A stretch of 18,093 nt of DNA from Reyranella sp. GTDB lineage: Bacteria > Pseudomonadota > Alphaproteobacteria > Reyranellales > Reyranellaceae. A program made the translations under genes and the position numbers. This document shows, in pieces, positions 1 through 7,906 of this stretch. Within the stretch, counting starts at the first letter, position 1, and each line of letters opens with the position of its first letter. Below the pieces are notes generated by a model. It saw only the letters and a program-made list of their open reading frames with translations, made no database searches and had not been told where the DNA came from. The stretch lies in contig JAUXRT010000117.1 in the NCBI GenBank assembly GCA_030681635.1, forward strand, positions 1 to 18,093, written 5' to 3'.

Positions 1-306
1 ATGTATGCCGGCCGCAAGGTCGAGGAAGCCGAGGTCGGCGAGCTGTTTGCCCGGCCGCTGCACCCCTACACCGTCGGCCTGCTGGCCTCGATCCCGCGGC
101 TCGACCTGATGCGCGGCGAAACCGAACGGCGGACCGAGCGCCTGCAGGAAATCCCCGGCATCGTGCCGCCGTTGTTCGACCTGCCGCAGGGTTGCGCCTT
201 CGCGCCGCGCTGCGGCAAGGCCGACGATCTCTGCCGGCGCGAGCGGCCGGCCTATGAACAGAAACGGACAGGCCACTGGGCGGCCTGCTGGCATAGCAAT
301 GGCTGA
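1..306 (+). CDS. Peptide/nickel-type ABC transporter ATPase, C-terminal fragment (5' end outside window)
   Basis: This is the last 101 residues of an oligopeptide/dipeptide-type ABC ATPase that powers import from the cytoplasmic face of the membrane. The ATG at position 1 is almost certainly internal: family members read ...(V)MYAGR just before the C-terminal oligo-HPY domain, so the Walker motifs lie upstream of the window. Visible are the HPYT motif (residues 21-24) and four cysteines, C65, C71, C78 and C96. Their spacing matches the C-terminal cysteine cluster of DppD/OppD proteins, which can bind an Fe-S cluster in some members. The next ATPase starts 8 bp before this gene's TGA, so the two are probably translationally coupled and form the usual D/F ATPase pair. 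The substrate (peptide, nickel, opine, sugar oligomer) cannot be told from this fragment. Confidence 0.93.
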   Translation: MYAGRKVEEAEVGELFARPLHPYTVGLLASIPRLDLMRGETERRTERLQEIPGIVPPLFDLPQGCAFAPRCGKADDLCRRERPAYEQKRTGHWAACWHSNG

Positions 307-1273
307 GTCCAACGTTCCCGTCCTCGCGGTCAAGGACCTCAAGAAGCATTTCCCGATCCGCAAGGGCCTGCTGCGACGCCATGTCGGGAACGTCTTTGCC
401 GTCGACGGCATCAGCTTCACGATCGGCGTCGGCGAGACGCTGGGCCTGGTGGGCGAGAGCGGTTGCGGCAAGACCACGGCCGGCCGCACCGTGCTGCGCC
501 TGACCGAGCCGACGTCGGGTTCGATCGAGGTCGGCGGCACCGAGATCACCGGCCTGTCCAAGGCCGAACTGCGGCCCTACCGGCGGCAGATGCAGATCAT
601 CTTCCAGGACCCGTTTTCCTCGCTCAATCCGCGCATGTACGCGGGCGACATCGTGGGCGAGCCGCTGCTGGTCCATGGCGTGTCGTCCAAGCGGGAGCGG
701 GCGGAGCAGGTCGCCGCCCTGTTCGCGCGCGTCGGCCTCAGGCCGGCGCAGATGAGCAACTATCCGCACCAGTTTTCGGGCGGCCAGCGTCAGCGTATCG
801 GCATCGCCCGCGCGCTGGCGCTGGGCCCCAAGCTGATCGTGGGCGACGAGCCGGTGTCGGCGCTCGACGTCTCGATCCAGGCCCAGGTGATCAACCTCCT
901 GAAGGACCTGCAGCGCGAGCGGCAGCTTTCGTATCTGTTCATTTCGCACAATCTGGCGGTGGTCGAGCACATCAGCCACCAGATCGCGGTGATGTACCTT
1001 GGCCGCATCGTCGAATATGCCGACACCCGTTCGATCTTCACCCGCGCCCAGCATCCCTACACCGAGGCCCTGTTGTCGGCGGTGCCGGTGCCGGACCCGG
1101 CCATCAAGCGGAAGAAGCTGGTCCTGCAGGGTGACGTGCCGAGCCCGGTGAAGCCTCCGCCCGGCTGCCACTTCCACACCCGCTGTCCCTATGCCGTCGC
1201 CCGCTGCCGGGTCGAATCTCCTCCGCTGCGCGAAATCGCACCTGGGCATCACGTTTCCTGCCATCTGCGGTAA
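299..1273 (+). CDS. Peptide/nickel-type ABC transporter ATPase (DppF/OppF-like)
   Basis: This complete 324-residue cytoplasmic ATPase would energise a dipeptide/oligopeptide-type importer. Walker A is GESGCGKTT (52-60), the Q-loop glutamine is Q103 in IFQDP, the signature is SGGQRQR (160-166), Walker B is LIVGDEP (179-185) and the H-loop histidine is H217. The oligo-HPY domain follows, with HPYT (252-255) and cysteines C290, C296, C303 and C321 spaced as in the upstream ATPase. I chose the ATG at 299, giving MAESNVPVL, because it sits in an 8-bp overlap with the upstream gene and matches the usual start of the family. An ATG at 254 in the same frame would add 15 atypical residues read from inside the neighbour. 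An FAD oxidoreductase follows after 36 bp on the same strand. The permease and binding-protein genes are probably upstream, outside the window. Confidence 0.95.
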   Translation: MAESNVPVLAVKDLKKHFPIRKGLLRRHVGNVFAVDGISFTIGVGETLGLVGESGCGKTTAGRTVLRLTEPTSGSIEVGGTEITGLSKAELRPYRRQMQIIFQDPFSSLNPRMYAGDIVGEPLLVHGVSSKRERAEQVAALFARVGLRPAQMSNYPHQFSGGQRQRIGIARALALGPKLIVGDEPVSALDVSIQAQVINLLKDLQRERQLSYLFISHNLAVVEHISHQIAVMYLGRIVEYADTRSIFTRAQHPYTEALLSAVPVPDPAIKRKKLVLQGDVPSPVKPPPGCHFHTRCPYAVARCRVESPPLREIAPGHHVSCHLR

Positions 1274-1309
1274 GGTGCCTCCGCTGCGTTGGAGAAGGCG
1301 GGGGACGAA

Positions 1310-2926
1310 ATGGCTGAGTGGGATTACATCATCGTCGGTGGCGGTTCGGCGGGCTGCGTTCTGGCCAATCGGCTGAGCGAAGACTCGACCACGAAGGTGC
1401 TGCTGCTCGAAGCAGGACCGCGTGACAAGTCGATGTGGATCGACATCCCGGCCGGCTTCACCAAGCTGCTGAACCATCAGAAGTTCAACTGGAACTTCGA
1501 GATGGAGGCGGAGGAGGGCATGGCCAACCGCCGCATTCCCTGTCCGCGCGGCCGCACGCTCGGCGGCTCGAGCTCGATCAACGGCATGCTCTATGTGCGC
1601 GGCCAGCCGCTCGACTACGACACCTGGGGCCAGCTCGGCAATCGTGGCTGGTCCTACGAGCAGGTGCTGCCCTACTTCAAGAAGTCGGAGCACTTTGAGC
1701 TGGGCGGCGACGACAGCCGCGGCAAGGGCGGTCTGCTGAACGTTGCCGAGATGAGGGAGACGCACGAACTCTGCGATGCCTTCATCGATGCCGCCGAGGC
1801 GAGCGGGTTCCCGAAGAACAAGGACTACAACAACGGCAACCAGGAAGGCTTCGGCTACTACCAGGTGACGATGAAGGACGGAAAGCGCTGGTCGACGGCG
1901 CGCGCCTTCCTTGACCCCGCCCGCAACCGGCCCAATCTCAAGATCGAAACCGATGCGCTGGTGGCCAACGTCATCCTGGAAGGCAAGCGCTGCGTCGGCG
2001 TCGCCTACTCGGTGCACGGCCAGAAGCGCGAGGCGCGGGTCAATCGCGAGGTCATCGTGTCGTGCGGCTCGGTCCAGTCGCCGGGCGTGCTGGAACATTC
2101 CGGCATTGGCCAGCCCGAGCTGCTGCGCAGGCACGGCATCGAGGTCCGGCACGAGCTGAAGGGCGTCGGCGAGAATTACGGCGACCATTTCGCGCCGCGC
2201 ATGAACTGGCGCGTCAAGGACATGACGACGCTGAACGAGCAGACGCGTGGCCTCAGCCTGGTGAAGGAAGTCCTGAAATACTACGCGACCGGGAAGGGTG
2301 CGCTCAGCCTCACGGCCGGCGTCGTCTATGGCTTCGTCCGCACGCGGCCCGGCCTCGAGTCACCCGACATGCAGTTCCACATGGCGCACGCCAGCTACGA
2401 TTCGGCGCAGAAGCGCATGCTGGAGAAGGATCCCGGCATGACGGTCGTGATCGGCCAATGCCGGCCGGATTCTCGCGGCTCGATCCACATCAAGTCGGGC
2501 GTGCCGGGCGCCGAGCCCGCGATCCGGCCGAACTTCCTGTCGGCACAGACCGACCGCGACGCCACGGTGGCGGGCATGCAGATCGCCCGCAAGATCATGC
2601 AGGATCCCAAGATCGCCAGGTACATCGCCTATGAGAACAACCCCGGCGACAAGGTGCAGAGCTACGACGAATGGCTCGATTTTGCCCGGCGCACCGGCCA
2701 GACGACCTATCACGTCATCGGCACCTGCAAGATGGGCCAGGACCCGATGGCGGTGGTCGACGACCGCCTGCGTGTCCACGGCATTGCCGGCCTGCGGGTG
2801 ATCGACGCCTCGATCATGCCGACCGTGACCTCGGGCAACACCAACGCTCCCACCATCATGATCGCCGAGAAGGGGGCGGACATGATAAAGGAAGATGCCA
2901 AAATGGGATTGAAGGCCGCTGCCTGA
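1310..2926 (+). CDS. GMC-family FAD-dependent oxidoreductase (choline/alcohol dehydrogenase-like)
   Basis: This 538-residue enzyme belongs to the glucose-methanol-choline family, which oxidises alcohols to aldehydes with FAD. The N-terminal dinucleotide motif is GGGSAG (10-15), with the ribose-binding acidic residue E34 in LLLEAG. GMC signature 1 lies near 80-103 (RGRTLGGSSSINGMLYVRG) and signature 2 near 251-267, ending in SGIG. The catalytic pair is H468 in YHVIGTCKMG and probably N512 in TSGNTNAP. Length is typical. The start at ATG 1310 is preferred: a GGGGGA purine run lies just upstream and FAD-binding begins right away. A TTG at 1289 would add seven residues. The DTWG/NRGWSYE context resembles choline-dehydrogenase-like proteins, but substrate cannot be inferred. 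Its position behind transporter ATPases suggests oxidation of an imported compound. No signal peptide is seen, so it is cytoplasmic or membrane-associated. Confidence 0.93.
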   Translation: MAEWDYIIVGGGSAGCVLANRLSEDSTTKVLLLEAGPRDKSMWIDIPAGFTKLLNHQKFNWNFEMEAEEGMANRRIPCPRGRTLGGSSSINGMLYVRGQPLDYDTWGQLGNRGWSYEQVLPYFKKSEHFELGGDDSRGKGGLLNVAEMRETHELCDAFIDAAEASGFPKNKDYNNGNQEGFGYYQVTMKDGKRWSTARAFLDPARNRPNLKIETDALVANVILEGKRCVGVAYSVHGQKREARVNREVIVSCGSVQSPGVLEHSGIGQPELLRRHGIEVRHELKGVGENYGDHFAPRMNWRVKDMTTLNEQTRGLSLVKEVLKYYATGKGALSLTAGVVYGFVRTRPGLESPDMQFHMAHASYDSAQKRMLEKDPGMTVVIGQCRPDSRGSIHIKSGVPGAEPAIRPNFLSAQTDRDATVAGMQIARKIMQDPKIARYIAYENNPGDKVQSYDEWLDFARRTGQTTYHVIGTCKMGQDPMAVVDDRLRVHGIAGLRVIDASIMPTVTSGNTNAPTIMIAEKGADMIKEDAKMGLKAAA

Positions 2927-2956
2927 GGCCCAGGGCGTGAGACGGGGGAGAATGCG

Positions 2957-3385
2957 ATGAAGCTGTTTGGGTCGATACTGGCCGTTCTGGGGCTGAGCCT
3001 CGCCGTCGCTGCCTGCATGCCCGCGCCGCCGCCCACCGTCAGCAAGGAATCCCTCTTGTCGTCGTCCGGCTTCAAGACGATCACGCTGAAGACGCCGGGG
3101 CAGGTCGCGGCGTTCAAGAGGCTGCCGGCACAGCAACTCTCGCGGAAGACCTACAAGGGCAAGGACGTCTGGGTGTATCCCGATCAAACCTTCTGCGGCT
3201 GCCTCTATATCGGCAACCAGACCGCCTACAATGCCTACATAAAGGCGGCCTCTGCGAACATGATCAAGGAAGCAATCAAGGCCAACGACTCCGATAATCC
3301 GTACAGCCCAACGAGTTTCAACAACATGCTCGACGCTGACTGGGCCAACGATCCGGAAGCCTACGGTCTCTACGAGGACTGGTAG
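2957..3385 (+). CDS. Small orphan lipoprotein
   Basis: I do not recognise this 142-residue protein. It has a clear lipoprotein signal: a short K-containing N-terminus, a hydrophobic segment (about residues 4-18) and a lipobox ending AVAAC with C20 as the lipidated cysteine, followed by the proline-rich stretch MPAPPP. The mature part is small and polar, with a CGC pair (C80 and C82) next to an aromatic patch and an acidic, tryptophan-containing C-terminus. The residues after C20 (M, P) do not include Asp at +2, so by the usual rule an outer-membrane location is more likely. The start at 2957 has a purine-rich ribosome site (2944-2950, GGGGGAG) 6 bp upstream. It lies 30 bp after the GMC gene and may share its transcript. 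It converges on the minus-strand operon with only 8 bp between stop codons. Confidence 0.85.
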   Translation: MKLFGSILAVLGLSLAVAACMPAPPPTVSKESLLSSSGFKTITLKTPGQVAAFKRLPAQQLSRKTYKGKDVWVYPDQTFCGCLYIGNQTAYNAYIKAASANMIKEAIKANDSDNPYSPTSFNNMLDADWANDPEAYGLYEDW

Positions 3386-3393
3386 AGCGCGCT

Positions 3394-3996
3394 TTAGCCC
3401 TGGGTGGCGGGCTCGCCCAGCGACAGCATCAGCCGGTTGGCCCAGTTGAAGAACGAGGCGGCGCCGATCAGGTCGGCGATCGCGGCATCGTCGAGCCCGA
3501 CCTTGCGCAGGCGCTCGATATGCGGCGGCCCGAAGGTGATCGGCAGCGCCGTGAGCGCCACCGAGGCCGCCACGATCGCGTCCCAGCGCTCGTCGAGCTT
3601 GGCGCCGACGCCCTCGTCGAGCAGGCGCTGCACGTCGTCGGGGCGCTTGGAGTAGGTCGCGGCGAAGCGGGCATGGACCGAGGCGCAGTAGATGCAGCCG
3701 TTCAACCGCGAGGTGGCGGCGGCAGCCAGCTCGCGCTCGGCCCGCGGCAGGCCGGCTTCGGGATTATAGAAGATATCCTTGTCCGTCCGGGTACGGGCTT
3801 CCAGCACGTCGGGGTCGCGCGCCAGCAGACGGAAGTAGGGTGATTTCACGCGCGAGGCGTCGACCAGGCTGGTGAGGTGCCGCTCGGTCATGTCCTGCTC
3901 GGCCATCGGCTCGATCCAGGGCAGCCAATCGAGCATGTCGCGGGTGAAGGCGACCGGCTCAGTGTGCGGCGGCGGGGTGAGGGTCTTCTCGGTCAT
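3394..3996 (-). CDS. AhpD-like/carboxymuconolactone decarboxylase-fold protein with CxxC (Avi_7169-like)
   Basis: This 200-residue protein has an AhpD/CMD fold with the redox motif CIYCASVH: C101, C104 and H108. In AhpD-type peroxidases the equivalent cysteines reduce hydroperoxides. The N-terminal part (about 18-60, FTRDMLDWLPWIEP onward) resembles what I recall as the 'alkylhydroperoxidase domain protein, Avi_7169 family', which is found beside a CMD partner and a luciferase-like monooxygenase. That is the arrangement here. It is the last gene of the minus-strand operon, and its ATG overlaps the TGA of the preceding gene by 4 bp (ATGA at 3993-3996), indicating translational coupling. A plausible role, by inference, is removal of peroxide or a peroxy intermediate formed by the flavin monooxygenase. 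No direct evidence for substrate is in the sequence. Confidence 0.9.
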   Translation of the reverse strand: MTEKTLTPPPHTEPVAFTRDMLDWLPWIEPMAEQDMTERHLTSLVDASRVKSPYFRLLARDPDVLEARTRTDKDIFYNPEAGLPRAERELAAAATSRLNGCIYCASVHARFAATYSKRPDDVQRLLDEGVGAKLDERWDAIVAASVALTALPITFGPPHIERLRKVGLDDAAIADLIGAASFFNWANRLMLSLGEPATQG

Positions 3997-4568
3997 AGGG
4001 TGCTCGCAAGCGTGCTGAGGCCGGAAACGACCCGGATCTGGTAGGACAGGAAGGCGACGAGCTGGGAGACCGTCACGATGTCGGTCGTCGACCAGCCGGC
4101 ATCGAGCAGCGCCTGCAGCGCCGGGGCGGCCGCGTCGCGCGGATGGAACACCAGCATGTGCGTATGCTCGAACGCCGCCGGCAGCCGTGCGCCCAGTGCC
4201 TTGCGGCCTGCCGCGCTCACTTTCCAGGTCGGGCCGGGCGCATCCTCGGCGCTGAGCGGTCCCTTGGGGAAGCGGCCATAGGGGCCCTTGCTCTTGGCCG
4301 CGGCGACTTCCGCCGCGATGGCCGCGCGCAGGGCCGCCGGCAGCTTCGCGGCATAGAAGGCATCCGTCTTGGGTTCGCCATGCAGGCCCGCGACGAAGGC
4401 GGCAATGGCGTGGCGCTCCTCGGCCGTGACGCCGGCGATGTCGCGGGGCTCGAACAGGGATGTGTAGCTCGCCTGGGCGTGCTTGCGCGCCTCCGATCGC
4501 TGGGCGCGGATCGCGTCCAGTTTCGATCCCGGTGCGATGCCCACCAGCGTGTCGATTACGTCACTCAT
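3993..4568 (-). CDS. CMD-domain protein lacking the redox cysteines (Avi_7170-like)
   Basis: This 191-residue protein is the second carboxymuconolactone-decarboxylase-fold protein of the operon. It starts MSDVIDTLVGIAPGSKLDAI and contains a FEHTHMLVFHPRDA segment (133-146). It matches my recollection of the 'CMD domain protein, Avi_7170 family'. Unlike its downstream partner it contains no cysteine, so it cannot carry out AhpD-type dithiol chemistry. It may form a mixed complex with the partner or act as a binding or structural subunit (inference). ATGA overlaps of 4 bp exist at both ends: with the luciferase-like gene upstream (4565-4568) and the AhpD-like gene downstream (3993-3996). The reading frame stays open far upstream because the DNA is GC-rich. 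The ATG at 4568 is chosen from this overlap and the family-like N-terminus. Confidence 0.88.
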   Translation of the reverse strand: MSDVIDTLVGIAPGSKLDAIRAQRSEARKHAQASYTSLFEPRDIAGVTAEERHAIAAFVAGLHGEPKTDAFYAAKLPAALRAAIAAEVAAAKSKGPYGRFPKGPLSAEDAPGPTWKVSAAGRKALGARLPAAFEHTHMLVFHPRDAAAPALQALLDAGWSTTDIVTVSQLVAFLSYQIRVVSGLSTLASTL

Positions 4569-5605
4569 GCGACTTGCCTTGCCCCCGCTTTGACTTCGGG
4601 CACCCAGCCCAATGCCGGCGCCACCTCGGCCGCGAACAGTTCGATCGAGCGCAGGATATACGGATGCGGCGGGTCGATCGAGTGAACTTGCATGGTGAGG
4701 TCTGTCGCGCGTTGCAATGTCGTATCCGCCTGCAGCGAGGCGATGACCTCGTCGGGCGTGCCGATATGGACGTCCATGGCCGCGATCAGATCGCCGACGA
4801 GGTTGCCGGACGAGAGATTGCCGGTGGCCGCCAGCCGGTGACGCATGCGCGACAGGCCGGCTTCGGCCAGCTTCATCGCCTCCTTGTGGTCGTCGGCCAC
4901 GAAGATGGTGCGTGACGCCAGGATGCGCGGCTCGCGACCCCTGTGGTTGCTGGCGTGCAGCGCCTCCAAATAGGCGTCGAGCATCGGGTTCTGGATGTCG
5001 GCCAGCGGTGCCTTGGGTGCATCGGGCATGCGCGGCTGGGTGCGCGACAGCATCAGGCCGTCGCCGGAGGCCCCGGCGCGGCGCGCGCCCGCCACGGTGA
5101 AGGTCGCCTGCCAGATGCGGTCGACCAGGGTGGGGCTCGAGGGATAGAGCCTGTCGCCGCCGGGCAGTGCACCGCCGGACCATGCCGTCTTCAGCATGTC
5201 GAGGTGGCGGTCGAACAGGCCGTGGCGGTCGTTGCTGTCCAAATTGAACGCCGTGAAGGCGGTGAGATTGCCGCCTGGACCCACGCCCACTTCGAGGCGA
5301 CCGCCGCTCAGCAGGTCGGTGACGACGGCGTCCTCGGCCACCCGGATCGGCAGCTCGAGCGGCAGCGTCACGATGCCCGTGCCGAGGCGAATGCGCGACG
5401 TGTGGGCGGCGGCATGCGCCAGGAACACGAAGGGCGCGGGCAGGCCGCCTTCGCCCTCGTGGAAGTGATGCTGGGCGATCCATGCCGAATCGACGCCGCA
5501 CTTCTCGGCCTGTGCGATCTGCTCCGTGGCCAGGCGATAGCGCTCAGTCGCATCCGCCTGGTCGAGCAGGCGCGTGAAGAAGCCGAGGCGTTTGATCGAT
5601 GACAA
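4565..5605 (-). CDS. Luciferase-like FMN-dependent monooxygenase (KPN_01858-like), TTG start
   Basis: This is a bacterial luciferase-type (LLM) flavin monooxygenase of 346 residues with a TIM-barrel fold, expected to use reduced FMN and O2. Seen are the early strand MSSIKRLGFFTRLL, WIAQHHFHE (42-50, the usual histidine-rich active-site loop), RIRLGTGIVTLPL (71-83), LSGGRLEVGVGPGG (99-112) and GTPDEV (282-287). The start is not an ATG. TTG at 5605 gives a family-like N-terminus and lies 8 bp after the preceding gene's stop, with a GGGGGC purine run about 11 nt upstream. A CTG at 5617 is the only nearby alternative. The gene overlaps the CMD gene by 4 bp. The pairing LLM-CMD-AhpD is a recurrent module. 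No dedicated flavin reductase is in the window, so reduced FMN must come from elsewhere. Substrate unknown. Confidence 0.88.
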   Translation of the reverse strand: MSSIKRLGFFTRLLDQADATERYRLATEQIAQAEKCGVDSAWIAQHHFHEGEGGLPAPFVFLAHAAAHTSRIRLGTGIVTLPLELPIRVAEDAVVTDLLSGGRLEVGVGPGGNLTAFTAFNLDSNDRHGLFDRHLDMLKTAWSGGALPGGDRLYPSSPTLVDRIWQATFTVAGARRAGASGDGLMLSRTQPRMPDAPKAPLADIQNPMLDAYLEALHASNHRGREPRILASRTIFVADDHKEAMKLAEAGLSRMRHRLAATGNLSSGNLVGDLIAAMDVHIGTPDEVIASLQADTTLQRATDLTMQVHSIDPPHPYILRSIELFAAEVAPALGWVPEVKAGARQVA

Positions 5606-5613
5606 TTGCTTGC

Positions 5614-6678
5614 TCAGCCCCCGAGCAGGCTTGGTGCGGCCTTGATCTCCTGCCGTTCCACCCTCTTCACGATCTCGGTCAGCTTGGTGTGGGTGGGGGC
5701 GGCGACGCCGATGTAGTTGCCGCGCTCGGCAATGTAGCCGTTCATGAATTCGATTTCGGTGCGACGGCCCTTGCGGATGTCCTGGGCCATCGACGGGCGC
5801 TGGATATCGGCGCGCGGGTTGGGATTGGTGTTGGAGCCCGGCCGCAGGATCGTCTCGACCTCGTCGAGGGCCGCCTTGTCGCCCTCCGATGCCCGGGCCA
5901 GCGTCTCGGGCTCGAACTTGCCGATCTTCTCGATGTGGTAGCCCAGCGCCTGGCCCACGCGCACCGCCTCGCCGCCGAGCTTGATGGAAAAGCGGCGGAT
6001 GGCGTCGTTGCGGTCGCAGTCGGCGCCGGTGAGGCCCGTCGCGGCCGAGACGCCGTTCTTCATGCCGTTCTGGCAGAGCTTGGACCAGCGCTCGCCCCAC
6101 AGGTTGGTCGTCGTCTTGGCGCTGTCGATGCGGCCCACCATCTCGCGCAGCTCCTCGACGCGCTTGGTGATGCGGCCGTGGACCTCGCCGACGCGGAACA
6201 CCGTGTGCTTGTCGCCGCCCTTGGCGACGGTGCGGCGGATGCGGGCGGGCTCATACATGTCGACCGAGATCAGCGAGGCCACCATGCCCACCGTCTTGCC
6301 CCAGCCGACGATGCCCGCGATGCGCTCCTCGTTCAGGCAATTCTGCAGCGACACGATATAGCCGTCCGGCGCCAGATACTGCTTGATCAGCGCCGTCGCC
6401 CATTCGGTGTCGTAGGACTTCATCGACACGAAGGCGATGTCGATCGGCTTCTGGCGCGAGAGGTCCTGGATCTCCGTCAGGTGCATGGTCTTGGCTTCGG
6501 TGACGGTGAACTTCTCCTCCGGCGTCACGCCGTCGAGCTCCAGGCCGCGCTTGCGGATGGTCTCGATGTTCTCCGGCCAGAAATCGATCAGGGTCACGTC
6601 CTCGCCCGCCTTGGCGAGATAGCCGCCGACATAGCCGCCCAATGCCCCGACGCCGACGACTGCGATTCGCTTGCCCAT
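5614..6678 (-). CDS. Ketopantoate reductase (ApbA/PanE)-family NAD(P)H-dependent dehydrogenase
   Basis: This 354-residue cytoplasmic oxidoreductase has the ApbA/PanE fold. The Rossmann motif is GVGALGG (9-15). The C-terminal helical domain carries WGERWSKLCQNGMKNG (194-209, with K200 in the position of the family's catalytic lysine) and the substrate-pocket motif SMAQDIRKGRRTEIE (296-310). It is longer than biosynthetic PanE (about 300 residues) and has an insertion around 255-295, so it is probably one of the many catabolic 2-oxoacid/2-hydroxyacid reductases of this family and not the pantothenate enzyme. The ATG at 6678 is preceded by GGAG seven bases upstream and lies 11 bp after the hydrolase gene. 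Its place in a seven-gene operon with monooxygenases supports a degradative role (inference). Confidence 0.9.
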   Translation of the reverse strand: MGKRIAVVGVGALGGYVGGYLAKAGEDVTLIDFWPENIETIRKRGLELDGVTPEEKFTVTEAKTMHLTEIQDLSRQKPIDIAFVSMKSYDTEWATALIKQYLAPDGYIVSLQNCLNEERIAGIVGWGKTVGMVASLISVDMYEPARIRRTVAKGGDKHTVFRVGEVHGRITKRVEELREMVGRIDSAKTTTNLWGERWSKLCQNGMKNGVSAATGLTGADCDRNDAIRRFSIKLGGEAVRVGQALGYHIEKIGKFEPETLARASEGDKAALDEVETILRPGSNTNPNPRADIQRPSMAQDIRKGRRTEIEFMNGYIAERGNYIGVAAPTHTKLTEIVKRVERQEIKAAPSLLGG

Positions 6679-6689
6679 GGTCCTGCTCC

Positions 6690-7457
6690 CTAAACGGCCG
6701 GCAGCTTGGCGAGGAACGCCTCGACTGCCTGATTGAAAAGCGCGGGCTGATGCAGGTTTGCCGCATGTCCCGCGTCGGGAACGACCGCCTTGGCCGCTCC
6801 CTTGATCTTGGCCGCCATGTAGTCGGTGGCGGCGAGGAAGTTCGTGTCGTTGGCGCCGACCAGCACCAGGGTCGGTACGGCGATCTTGTCGAGCGATTGG
6901 ATCACGCGGTCGTTCTGCTGCGCAAGCATGCCGCGCGCAGCACCTGCCAGGCCGGTGGCGTCGCGATGCCGCGTGAGCTTGACCTCGTCGCTGGTATTCA
7001 GTGCCGCGAGGCCGCGGGCATCGAAGTCGGCCGCGCGCCTTTGCGCCGTCTCGTTCCATTTGAGCCGCGCCTCGTCCTTCTTGAAGCCGGGGCCGGTGTC
7101 GAACAGCATCAGGGCGCGCACCCGGTCGGGATGGCTGGCATGGAAGGCGAGCGACATGTAACCGCCCAGCGACAGGCCGGCCACGATCGCTTTCCGGGCG
7201 CCTACGAGGTCGAGCAGGGCCAGCATGTCGCCCACCGTCAGCGCCTCGGAATAGAGCGCCGGGTCGGCCGGGTAGTCGCTCTCGCCGTGCCCGCGAAAAT
7301 CCCAGACGACGACCTGGTAGCGGTCCTTGAGGGCGGCGATCTGGCCGTCCCACATGCGGCAGGTCGAGCTGTAGCCGTGGCTCAGCAGAAGCGTGGGGCC
7401 GGCACCGTGGATTTCGTAGTGGATTTTGACGCCGTTGCGGTCGAGCTTGGCCATCAT
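6690..7457 (-). CDS. Alpha/beta-fold hydrolase
   Basis: This is a 255-residue alpha/beta hydrolase of the 3-oxoadipate enol-lactonase/haloperoxidase-like type. The oxyanion-hole motif is SHGYSS (26-31), the nucleophile elbow is GLSLGG with S96, the acid is probably D204 in GAND and the catalytic histidine is H231 in DAGHAANL. The motif WDFRGHGESD (52-61) is typical of the group. There is no signal peptide, so it acts in the cytoplasm on an ester, lactone or C-C bond of an unknown intermediate. Two adjacent ATG codons (7457 and 7454) could both serve as start. The spacing to the VOC gene before it is 13 bp and to the reductase gene after it 11 bp, consistent with one transcript. Confidence 0.93.
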   Translation of the reverse strand: MMAKLDRNGVKIHYEIHGAGPTLLLSHGYSSTCRMWDGQIAALKDRYQVVVWDFRGHGESDYPADPALYSEALTVGDMLALLDLVGARKAIVAGLSLGGYMSLAFHASHPDRVRALMLFDTGPGFKKDEARLKWNETAQRRAADFDARGLAALNTSDEVKLTRHRDATGLAGAARGMLAQQNDRVIQSLDKIAVPTLVLVGANDTNFLAATDYMAAKIKGAAKAVVPDAGHAANLHQPALFNQAVEAFLAKLPAV

Positions 7458-7470
7458 GGGTTCACGCCGC

Positions 7471-7896
7471 CTACTTGGCGACGTTCTTGGCGGGCGGGGG
7501 TGGCGGGAAGTTGATCTCCACGCCGACGCCGTCGGGATCGTAGAGGAAGATCTGCTGGCCGCCGGTGCGCGGGATGGTCTGCTCGCGGAACTTCACCTTC
7601 TTGGCCTTCAGTTTCTTGCGCACGCCGTCGATGTCGGTGCCGGCGAAGGCGATATGGTCGAAGCGGCCGGTATCCTTGAACTTCTTCTTGGTGCCGCGCA
7701 CGATGATGCCTTCGCGCGGCTTGCGCGGTCCCAGGATATGCACGGTGGCGACGCCGCCGGAATAGAGCCAGTTGCCGGGGAAGCCGAGGGGCGGACGGTC
7801 GCCATCCTCGAGGCCCAGCACCTCGCAGTAGAACTTCACGGTTTTCTTCAGGTTGGAAGGTTCGATCGTATAGTGCTGCAGGGCGCCGAGCGGCAT
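7471..7896 (-). CDS. VOC (glyoxalase/dioxygenase-fold) protein
   Basis: This 141-residue single-unit VOC protein starts MPLGALQHYTIEPSNLKKTV, the usual first beta strand. Candidate metal ligands are H8, H81 in RFDHIAF and E127 in GVGVEINF, so metal binding looks intact. VOC enzymes include glyoxalases, fosfomycin-type thiol transferases, epimerases and extradiol dioxygenases, and a short single-module protein normally works as a dimer. Which reaction applies cannot be told. Residues 70-72 and 94-100 are lysine-rich, and the C-terminus ends in a run of prolines (131-135). The ATG at 7896 has AGGAG seven bases upstream, placed against the stop of the preceding monooxygenase gene, 10 bp away. 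The neighbours suggest it acts on an oxygenated intermediate (inference). Confidence 0.9.
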   Translation of the reverse strand: MPLGALQHYTIEPSNLKKTVKFYCEVLGLEDGDRPPLGFPGNWLYSGGVATVHILGPRKPREGIIVRGTKKKFKDTGRFDHIAFAGTDIDGVRKKLKAKKVKFREQTIPRTGGQQIFLYDPDGVGVEINFPPPPPAKNVAK

Positions 7897-7906
7897 GGAG
7901 GTCTCC

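Noticed and set aside
1..3. ATG at the first base as a gene start
   Set aside because: The residues that follow match the interior of ABC ATPases just before the C-terminal domain, so the gene is cut by the window edge.
3386..3393. AGCGCGCT palindrome filling the 8-bp gap between convergent stops
   Set aside because: Short GC palindromes are frequent in this DNA, and no T-run of useful length follows.
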